Below, one piece after another: positions 58,320-64,000 of a stretch of 64,000 bases of DNA (the stretch's first letter is position 1; each line of letters begins with the position of its first letter). Position numbers and translations under genes: made by a program. This stretch comes from JAKAQB01 sp027320105 (GTDB lineage: Bacteria > Actinomycetota > Acidimicrobiia > Acidimicrobiales > Palsa-688), in contig DAHVMA010000004.1 of NCBI GenBank assembly GCA_027320105.1, positions 1 through 64,000 on the forward strand. The letters are read 5' to 3'. The notes beneath the pieces are model-generated. The model ran no database searches. It was not told the origin of the DNA and saw nothing but the letters and a program-made list of their open reading frames with translations.

Positions 58320-59193
58320 CGCCCCGGCGCCCCGCTCGGCGTTCGCAGACCGAGCCCACCAGGAGGCCGACCTCGGCGAGCTCGGCCGGCTCCTCGCCCA
58401 GACGCACGGGGCGGGCGACATCGGCAGGGGCTGCACCAGCCACCTGAGCCTCGACGAGGTGCTCCTCCTGCACGCCGTCGGGCTCGAGCCGGCGTCCGTC
58501 GTCACCTCGACCAGCGCCGTCACCGTGCCTCCCGGGGTGTGGACCTGGAACACCGGCCAGGTGCAGGAGGCGGACTACGCCTTCGCCGAGGCCTTTGGCG
58601 TGACCCGCGACCAGCTCCGGGCCCAGGCCAAACAGGTTGGCGCCCTCGGGGTGGTCACCGTCGACATCGAGTTGCAGCTCGACCCGCACCGCTTCGTCAT
58701 CACCATGCTGGGCACGGCGGTGCGGGCCGCCACCGACGAGCACGGCAACGCGCACTTCCCGGTCCGCTACCCCACGCCCTTCCTCTGCGACCTGTCAGCA
58801 CGGGATTTCGTTGTGCTCAGCCGGTCCGGCTGGTACCCGATCGACCTGGTGGCGGGGGCGTCGTTCGTCCACGCCCCCCGCCGGGGGCTGGGCGCCGCCA
58901 TCGGGCAGGCGACGCAGAACGTCGAGCTGACCCCCATGACCGAGACCCTCTACGCCGCTCGTGAGCTCGCCATGGGCCGCCTGCAACAGGAGATCGGCCG
59001 GGTCCGGGGGACCGGACTGCTCGACGTGCGGGTCGTGGACCGTCCCATGGGCTTCGCCCACCACGTCATCCGCTTCACCGCCGTCGGCACGGCCGTCAAG
59101 CTCCTCGCCGAGGCCCACGTCCACCCGGAGCTGGAGATGGTCGTCCCCGTCGACGACCGGGTGGTCGCCTTCGACGCCCGCAACCTGGACTAG
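58312..59193 (+). CDS. Tandem YbjQ-like domain protein 3
   Basis: A 293-aa protein, start GTG 58312 inside the end of protein 2. Two copies again: TSHLSLDEVLLLHAVGLEPASVVTS...MLGTAVRAATDE, and LSARDFVVLSRSGWYPIDLVAGASFVHAPRRGLGAAIGQATQNVEL...TAVGTAVKLLAEAH. The second copy is closest to the second copy of protein 1 (RGIGQAIGQMGRNAELENFTQAMY). This suggests duplication of a whole two-domain gene. The gene ends the pspA run, about 40 bp before the EAL-HDOD gene. Confidence 0.68.
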   Translation: MTDAPAPRSAFADRAHQEADLGELGRLLAQTHGAGDIGRGCTSHLSLDEVLLLHAVGLEPASVVTSTSAVTVPPGVWTWNTGQVQEADYAFAEAFGVTRDQLRAQAKQVGALGVVTVDIELQLDPHRFVITMLGTAVRAATDEHGNAHFPVRYPTPFLCDLSARDFVVLSRSGWYPIDLVAGASFVHAPRRGLGAAIGQATQNVELTPMTETLYAARELAMGRLQQEIGRVRGTGLLDVRVVDRPMGFAHHVIRFTAVGTAVKLLAEAHVHPELEMVVPVDDRVVAFDARNLD

Positions 59194-59233
59194 CCGGCCC
59201 CGGCCACGGGGGCAGGACAGGAAGGGCAACCCG

Positions 59234-60547
59234 ATGACGGACGTCAGCCTCCTCGACGGGCTCAATGCCGGATCCGCGGATGCCGAGTACCAGGGTGGAC
59301 ACGGCGTCGCGCGGAGGTGCGGGCGCCAGGAGGAACGCATGGCAGGTCGGTTCATGGTCGGTCGGCAGCCGATCTTCGACGCGAACCTTGGCGTCGTCGG
59401 CTACGAGCTGCTGTTCCGTGGCGACCGCGGCGGGGGCCGAGACGACGACGCCATGACCTCGGAGGTGCTCGTCCGTACCGCCCTCGACCTCGGGCTCGCC
59501 GGCGTGGTCGGCGACCGCAAAGCCTTCGTCAACGCCTCCCGGGCCTTCCTCGTCGGGGACCTCGAGCTTCCCCTGCCACCCGACACCGTCGTCCTGGAAG
59601 TCCTCCGGGGCGTGGCCCACGATCCCGAGGTGATCGCCGGGTGTGCTCGGCTCGCTCGCTCCGGTTACGCCATCGCCTTGGACGACTACCGATGGAACGA
59701 AGGCGACGACGAGCTCCTCGAGGCCGCGTCCTTCGTGAAGCTCGACATCCTGACCCTTTCCCGCCAGCAGCTCGCCGTGCAGGTAGACCTGGTCGCGCCC
59801 TGCGGGGTGCAGCTGGTCGCGGAGAAGGTCGAGACCTACGAGCAACTGGCGGTGTGCCGTGACCTCGGCTTCCACCTGTTCCAGGGGTACCTGCTGTCAC
59901 GACCACAGCTGGTCGGTGGCCCGGACATCCCTCCGAGCCCTGTGACCCTGATGCGGCTGATCGGAAGGGTCTGCAATCCCGATACCCCCACCCGGGAGCT
60001 CGAGCGGATCGTCGAGAGCGACCCCGCCCTCAGCTACCGCCTCCTGCGCGTCGCCGGCGCGGGCAGCGGCGACAGGACAAGGCGCGGGGTGCGGTCCATC
60101 CGCGAGGCCGTCTCGCTGCTCGGCCGCCAGCGGCTCCGCGGCTGGCTGGTGGCGATGTTGGCAAGCGACACCGAGCGGGCGCCGTCGGAGCAGGTGATGA
60201 TCGCGATGACGCGAGCGAAGATGTGTGAGCTCCTCGCCAGCGACGCCTACCCCGAGCTGCGCGACGAGGCCTTCACCGTGGGGATGGTCTCCGCGCTCGA
60301 CCTGCTGCTGCAGGCACCCCTCCGGGAAGTCGTGGTCCATCTGGGGTTGGCACCCGACATGGTCGCTGCTGTCGTGGACCTCGCTGGGCCCCTCGGCCGG
60401 CTCCTCGGCGACGTCGTCGACTGGGAGCGCGGCGAGCCGTCCGCCGGGCTGCGCACCCGGGGTGAGTTGCGGATGGCCGAGAAGGGATACGTCGGTGCGC
60501 TGCGTTGGACGACCAACCTGTTCGCTGCCCTGCAACGGGCCGCCTGA
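59234..60547 (+). CDS. EAL-HDOD signalling protein (YuxH-like) with degenerate EAL motif
   Basis: A 437-aa protein. Residues 40-245 form an EAL-type barrel: FMVGRQPIFDANLGVVGYELLFRG, where the EAL triplet is ELL, and VVLEVLRGVAHDPEVI, DDYRWNEGDDELLEAASFVKLDI, VAEKVETYEQLAVCRDLGFHLFQGYLLSRP. The altered triplet and several replaced acidic residues suggest it binds but does not cut cyclic-di-GMP, or does neither. Residues 250-430 are an HDOD domain (LERIVESDPALSYRLLRVAGAG, IREAVSLLGRQRLRGWL). ATG 59234 has GGAAGGG upstream; ATG 59339 is an alternative that begins at the domain. Confidence 0.86.
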   Translation: MTDVSLLDGLNAGSADAEYQGGHGVARRCGRQEERMAGRFMVGRQPIFDANLGVVGYELLFRGDRGGGRDDDAMTSEVLVRTALDLGLAGVVGDRKAFVNASRAFLVGDLELPLPPDTVVLEVLRGVAHDPEVIAGCARLARSGYAIALDDYRWNEGDDELLEAASFVKLDILTLSRQQLAVQVDLVAPCGVQLVAEKVETYEQLAVCRDLGFHLFQGYLLSRPQLVGGPDIPPSPVTLMRLIGRVCNPDTPTRELERIVESDPALSYRLLRVAGAGSGDRTRRGVRSIREAVSLLGRQRLRGWLVAMLASDTERAPSEQVMIAMTRAKMCELLASDAYPELRDEAFTVGMVSALDLLLQAPLREVVVHLGLAPDMVAAVVDLAGPLGRLLGDVVDWERGEPSAGLRTRGELRMAEKGYVGALRWTTNLFAALQRAA

Positions 60548-60618
60548 GGGATCCGCCGTCGGAGGGCTCGGGTTCCGTCGCCGGCACATCACGCCGCTGT
60601 CCCCGAGGCAGGAACGGC

Positions 60619-61959
60619 TCACTCCGGCCGTCGGCTTCGGCTCCTCTCTTCCGGGCGAGCCCGGGATTGGGCCCGCCATCCGAGGCCCGCCGGCCGGTGG
60701 ACCCCGAACTGCCCGACGATCTCCTCCAGGTTCTCCAAGGCTATGGCGTGGGCGGCGCAGCGGGGCGTAGTGCCGTCGTTGGAGGCCCGCTCGAGGACAC
60801 GGTGCACCAGGTCTCCCATGGCGCGGTCGATCTTGGCGAAGGCCTCATCGGCCGTGGGGCCGATGTCGCCGAAGAGAGTCCACCACCACCAGGAGTTGGT
60901 GGCCGAGTTGGCCACCACGTCAGGGACGATGGTTACGCCCCGCCGGACGAGGGCGCTCTCCGCCGCCGGCGTGACGGGGAGGTTGGCGGCCTCCACCACG
61001 AGCTCGGCGCGGACGGCCCCCTCGTTGTGGCCGCCGATGCTGTAGGAGACGGCGGCAGGGACGAGCAACTCGGCGTCGACGTCGAGCCAGGCATCCCGGG
61101 GCAGCGTGGCGTCGCCAGAGCCGAGGCCGCCGGTCCGGTCTATCGAGCCGAGGTCGTCGCGGTGGCGGAGCAGCCGTTCGACGTCGAGCCCCTCGTGGTT
61201 GGTGATGACGCCGTCGGCGTCGGAAACCCCGACCACCCGGACGCCTGACCGAGCCAGGTAGCGCGCCGCAGCCCCTCCCATCGACCCGAAACCCTGTACG
61301 AATGCCCGGATGCCTTCTCGTTGCCTTCCCATCTCGTCCAAGGCGGTGAGCGCGGCGGTGGCTACCCCGTAGCCGCCGACGAGGGTGTCGAGGCCGATGC
61401 CGTCGACGGTCACGGCGAACCCGGTGGCCAGCCGCTCCACCGCGGCCTCGCGGTCGTCGAGGTAGGGGTAGATCGCCTGGATGGAGCTCTCGAGGCCGAC
61501 GTCGGCGACAGCGCGGTCGATCATCGCCTGAGTGAGCCCGAGGTCCTCGCCGGTTGCCCAGTGCCGCTCCAGGTAGGGGCGCACGGCTGCCAGGTAACGG
61601 GTGAGCATCCCCTGGGCACCGGGGTCGCGAGGATCGCAGTCGATGCCGCCCTTGGCGCCGCCGAGAGGGATGTACCGGGCGCCGGGGCTGTAGTTGAGCG
61701 CCTCTTTGAGGGTCATCGCCTCGGCCAGGTCGCTGACCTCCTCCCGGGTGCAACCGGCACGCATGCGCAAGCCGCCGCTGCAGAGCCCCCGCACCGTGCG
61801 GTCGATCACGAGGTAGCCGCGCCGGCCGGTCACCTCGTCGGTCCAGGTGACCGACAGGTGCGGCGGTCGGGTGGCTGGCTCTTCGCCGGCGCCGCCCGTC
61901 GCTGCGCCGACCCGGCCGCTCGCGCCGGCCCGGCCGCTCGCGCCGGCCCGAGGGCTCAC
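60619..61959 (-). CDS. Glu/Leu/Phe/Val dehydrogenase family protein
   Basis: A 446-aa amino acid dehydrogenase. The lysine active-site segment is YIPLGGAKGGIDCDP; earlier are the substrate loop VRGLCSGGLRMRAGCTREEV and MTLKEALNYS, and the NAD fold is VQGFGSMGGAAARYLARSGVRVVGVSD. PDVVANSATNSWWWW follows, and ANLPVTPAAESALVRRGV is the usual end of the fold. The N terminus has an 18-bp minisatellite encoding GRAGAS units, not part of the enzyme. GTG 61959 overlaps the acyl-CoA dehydrogenase stop, so it is the last gene of the TetR-controlled set. Substrate amino acid unknown. Confidence 0.88.
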   Translation of the reverse strand: MSPRAGASGRAGASGRVGAATGGAGEEPATRPPHLSVTWTDEVTGRRGYLVIDRTVRGLCSGGLRMRAGCTREEVSDLAEAMTLKEALNYSPGARYIPLGGAKGGIDCDPRDPGAQGMLTRYLAAVRPYLERHWATGEDLGLTQAMIDRAVADVGLESSIQAIYPYLDDREAAVERLATGFAVTVDGIGLDTLVGGYGVATAALTALDEMGRQREGIRAFVQGFGSMGGAAARYLARSGVRVVGVSDADGVITNHEGLDVERLLRHRDDLGSIDRTGGLGSGDATLPRDAWLDVDAELLVPAAVSYSIGGHNEGAVRAELVVEAANLPVTPAAESALVRRGVTIVPDVVANSATNSWWWWTLFGDIGPTADEAFAKIDRAMGDLVHRVLERASNDGTTPRCAAHAIALENLEEIVGQFGVHRPAGLGWRAQSRARPEERSRSRRPE

Positions 61960-63116
61960 ACCAGCCCCCGAGCGATCACGAGTCGCATGATGTCCGACGT
62001 CCCTTCCTCGATCTCTTCCAACTTGGCGTCCCGGAGCCACTGCTCGACGGGGTGCTCGCGGGAGTAACCCCACCCGCCGAGCGTCTGCATCGCCGCCCAG
62101 GCACACCAGACGGCCGTCTCCGAGGCGGTGAGCTTCGCCATCGCGGCGAGCGACGTGGACGGCAGCCCTGCGTCGAGGCGGCGTGCGGCGCGCCAGACCA
62201 GCAGCCTGGCCGTCTCGACACGGGTGGCCATGTCCGCCAGCCGGAAGGCGACGGCCTGGTGCTGGAGTATCGGCGCCCCAAAGGCCACCCGCTGCTTCGC
62301 GTACGCCGCCGCGTAATCGAGGGCGGCACGCGCCAGACCCACGGCGGCGGCGCCGAGGACGACGCGGGAGATGTCGAAGGTCCGCATCAGCCCGATGAAG
62401 CCGGTGCCCTCCTCGCCGAGGCGGCGGTCTTGGGGCACGAACACGTCGGAGAGGAACATCTCGCGGCACACGATGGCGCGTTGTCCCATCTTGCGCATGG
62501 GCGGTCCGAAGGACAGGCCGGGCGTAGCCTTCTCCAGCAGGAACGCGGTCACCCCACGGGCGCGGGCGTCGGGGTTGGTCTTGGCGAACACGGCGTATAG
62601 CTCGGCCTCGCCGGCGTTGGAGATCCACGCCTTGGATCCGTTGAGGAGGTAGCCGCCGCCGTCGCGCGTGGCCGTGGTGCGGATGGCGGCGGCGTCGGAG
62701 CCGGCGTCCGGCTCCGTGGCGGCCAGGGCGGTCATGGGGGGGCGCGGTCCGCACAGCGGCGTCAGCCACCGCTTCTTCTGGTCCTCGGTCCCGAGCTCGA
62801 TGACCGGGTCGGCGAAGAACCCGCTGGAGCACACCAGGTTGCCGATCCCCAGGTCGCCGTAGCAGAGCTCCTCCTGGACGAGGCACTGCGTGAACACGTC
62901 GGTGCACCCGCCGCCCCCGTACTCGGAGGGGATCATGAACGACGCGATCCCCGCCTCGGCAGCCTTGTACCACAGGTCCCACGGCGTCTCGACGTCCGCC
63001 TCGTCGACGGCGCGCGCTCGGGGGCGGATCTCCCTCCGGGCGAAGTCCCGGCACAGCTCGACGATGCCCAACTGCTCCTCCGAGAGCGGGTAGACGTCGG
63101 CCGGCAACTCGCTCAT
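61956..63116 (-). CDS. Acyl-CoA dehydrogenase
   Basis: A 386-aa flavoprotein of standard length. Conserved parts are ALAATEPDAGSDAAAIRTTA (FAD/substrate loop), GSKAWISNAGEAELYAVFA, QRVAFGAPILQHQAVAF and MQTLGGWGYSREHPVEQWLRDAKLEEIEEGTSDIMRLVIAR. The catalytic Glu is in the EEGTSD segment. It would oxidise an acyl-CoA to the 2,3-enoyl-CoA and pass electrons to ETF. ATG 63116 overlaps the TetR gene stop by 4 bp, and a TetR-type operator lies just before it. Confidence 0.92.
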   Translation of the reverse strand: MSELPADVYPLSEEQLGIVELCRDFARREIRPRARAVDEADVETPWDLWYKAAEAGIASFMIPSEYGGGGCTDVFTQCLVQEELCYGDLGIGNLVCSSGFFADPVIELGTEDQKKRWLTPLCGPRPPMTALAATEPDAGSDAAAIRTTATRDGGGYLLNGSKAWISNAGEAELYAVFAKTNPDARARGVTAFLLEKATPGLSFGPPMRKMGQRAIVCREMFLSDVFVPQDRRLGEEGTGFIGLMRTFDISRVVLGAAAVGLARAALDYAAAYAKQRVAFGAPILQHQAVAFRLADMATRVETARLLVWRAARRLDAGLPSTSLAAMAKLTASETAVWCAWAAMQTLGGWGYSREHPVEQWLRDAKLEEIEEGTSDIMRLVIARGLV

Positions 63117-63745
63117 TCGATCCCCTTCCTTACTGACTGACGAGTCAGCATAGCGTCGGGAGGGAGCCCGAGCTCGCCGGCGACGAAGGCGCGCACCCAC
63201 TGCCGCACACGCGCGGCACCGAGCGCCTCCCGGCGGACGACGCGGTGCACGGCGAGCCCGTCGAGCAGTGCGGTGATCTTCGTGGCCGCGGCGAGCTCAT
63301 CCCCGCCGCCCCCGCCCCCGCCCCCGGCCACCTCCCGGACGAGGGAGGCGATAGCTCGCTTCCAGCGCCGGTCGAGCCGGCCGACGACGGCGCGCAGCGC
63401 GTCGTCGCGCTGCGCCGCCGACCAGCCGTCGATCCACAGCACCCAGCCGGAGGCGTCGCCCGTCGGGGCGTAGAGGTCGAGCACCGCCCACAAGCGCTCG
63501 AGTGCGGTGCCGGGGCGGGCGAGGACGGCGTCGAGGCGGTCCAGGTCGCGCTTCGCTGCGAAGGCGAACGTCTCCGCTAGAAGGCGCTCCTTGGTGTCGA
63601 AGTGGTAGAAGATCAGCGCCGTGCTGACCCCTAGGGCGCCGGCGACGTCCGCGGCCCGCAAGGCCGCCGGCCCGTGGCGTTGCAACTGGCGTGCCCCCTC
63701 GGCGAGGATCTCCTCGCGGCGCAACTCGAGGCTCTTGCGGGCCAT
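63113..63745 (-). CDS. TetR-family transcriptional regulator
   Basis: A 210-aa repressor type. The N-terminal helix-turn-helix is REEILAEGARQLQRHGPAALRAADVAGALGVSTALIFYHFDTKERLLAETF. The C-terminal ligand domain is Arg/Ala-rich. It heads a set with acyl-CoA dehydrogenase and an amino acid dehydrogenase, and two matching operator-like sites lie upstream of it and near its 3' end. A role as acyl-CoA- or fatty-acid-responsive repressor is an inference from that context. Confidence 0.9.
   Translation of the reverse strand: MARKSLELRREEILAEGARQLQRHGPAALRAADVAGALGVSTALIFYHFDTKERLLAETFAFAAKRDLDRLDAVLARPGTALERLWAVLDLYAPTGDASGWVLWIDGWSAAQRDDALRAVVGRLDRRWKRAIASLVREVAGGGGGGGGDELAAATKITALLDGLAVHRVVRREALGAARVRQWVRAFVAGELGLPPDAMLTRQSVRKGIE
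63132..63150. promoter_or_regulatory. Operator candidate in front of the acyl-CoA dehydrogenase
   Basis: ACTGACTGACGAGTCAGCA has the form ACTGACT-NNN-GAGTCAGCA, identical outside the three middle bases to the site at 63765-63783. It lies 16-34 bp upstream of the acyl-CoA dehydrogenase ATG, inside the 3' end of the TetR coding region. Confidence 0.65.
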
Positions 63746-63764
63746 CGCCGGATGCTAGCGTCCT

Positions 63765-63783
63765 ACTGACTCCTGAGTCAGCA
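63765..63783. promoter_or_regulatory. Operator candidate between tetR and the divergent TPP-enzyme gene
   Basis: ACTGACTCCTGAGTCAGCA holds the perfect palindrome CTGACTC-CT-GAGTCAG shifted by one base and repeats the site at 63132-63150. It is 20 bp before the tetR ATG and about 15-55 bp before the divergent gene's possible starts. One protein could therefore control both directions and the internal site. Confidence 0.7.
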
Positions 63784-63799
63784 GCGCAGGGGGATGTCG

Positions 63800-63826
63800 A
63801 TGAACCGCAACCGACCTCAGCCGTGA
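63800..63826 (+). CDS. Possible 8-codon leader peptide before the TPP-enzyme gene
   Basis: ATG 63800 follows GGGGG at 6 bp and reads MNRNRPQP before TGA 63824-63826. The TGA overlaps the GTG 63823 of the next gene. Because the peptide stop overlaps the gene start, ribosomes finishing the peptide could restart. ATG 63794 in the same frame adds two codons. Conservation would be needed to call it real. Confidence 0.3.
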   Translation: MNRNRPQP

Positions 63827-64000
63827 CCGCCGGCCCCAAGCGCCTTGGGGGCGAGCTGGTCGCACGCTCGCTGGCCGCACTCGGCGCTGAGACGGTGTTC
63901 GGCCTTCCCGGCGTCCACGCTCTCGGGATGTGGGAAGGCCTGCGCCGGACGGGGCTTCGGGCGGTCGGCCTCCGCACCGAGCTGTCCGCCACCTTCGCCG
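63823..64000 (+). CDS. N-terminal part of a thiamine-diphosphate-dependent enzyme (acetolactate-synthase-like), partial
   Basis: About 59 codons reach the right edge: VTAGPKRLGGELVARSLAAL, then GAETVFGLPGVHALGMWEGL and RTELSATFA. This is the first domain of the acetolactate synthase/benzoylformate decarboxylase/oxalyl-CoA decarboxylase family. The Glu in RTELSATFA occupies the position of the ThDP-activating glutamate (RHEQGA.. in many members). GTG 63823 is the start. It is divergent from tetR and shares its operator region. The particular reaction cannot be told from this fragment. Confidence 0.75.
   Translation, partial: MTAGPKRLGGELVARSLAALGAETVFGLPGVHALGMWEGLRRTGLRAVGLRTELSATFA

Overview
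The window is high-GC bacterial DNA with dense, short-gapped genes. Many GTG or TTG starts overlap the preceding stop codon (GTGA or ATGA junctions). Gene content includes NAD-linked formate dehydrogenase, PspA, twin-arginine and lipobox exported proteins, a possible F420-type oxidoreductase, EAL and HDOD signalling proteins and acyl-CoA dehydrogenase. Together these point to a soil- or sediment-type actinomycetote, perhaps acidimicrobial; the sequence alone does not fix the taxon. No rRNA, tRNA, CRISPR array, transposase or replication origin was recognised.

Layout. 1-4090: tail of a membrane protein, an amidase, and a dimethylglycine/sarcosine-dehydrogenase-type flavoprotein fused to a GcvT-like domain. 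4141-8531 (minus): a four-gene operon of a GntR regulator and a three-subunit xanthine-dehydrogenase-family molybdenum hydroxylase, with a 17-bp palindrome at its promoter. 8669-11097 (minus): a decayed carbohydrate block (ABC ATPase remnant, transaldolase, histidine phosphatase, unknown protein that may carry an internal stop). 11214-22060 (plus): a visibly AT-richer catabolic block with a metallo-beta-lactamase-fold hydrolase, an SDR, a two-gene PEP-synthase-like phosphotransferase, a fumarylacetoacetase-family enzyme, an ABM-domain protein and a complete LivKHMGF-type ABC importer. 22122-29291: MFS transporter, a PAS/GAF/GGDEF/EAL protein, N-formylglutamate-amidohydrolase-like enzyme, SDR and a secreted CAP-like protein. 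29746-35026: cytoplasmic NAD formate dehydrogenase (fused gamma-beta subunit, alpha, delta).

35515-45620: stress, nudix, gamma-glutamyltransferase, AI-2E-type and DUF4349-like genes, then two toxin-antitoxin modules, the second abutting a truncated gene, a secreted SGNH hydrolase and an acetyltransferase. 45771-49278: a PNPOx-like protein and a decarboxylase/MaoC/agmatinase set suggestive of polyamine metabolism. 49490-53514 (minus): a PotABCD-like importer. 53773-55421: PiT phosphate transporter and PhoU-like partner. 55488-59193: PspA, an unknown protein and three consecutive proteins, each with two YbjQ-like domains. 59234-64000: EAL-HDOD protein, glutamate-type dehydrogenase, acyl-CoA dehydrogenase, their TetR regulator, and the start of a divergent thiamine-diphosphate enzyme.

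The two most unusual assemblies are the split PEP-synthase-like catabolic block (11214-22060) and the PspA/YbjQ-repeat operon (55488-59193). Compositional statements are by eye; nothing was searched against a database.
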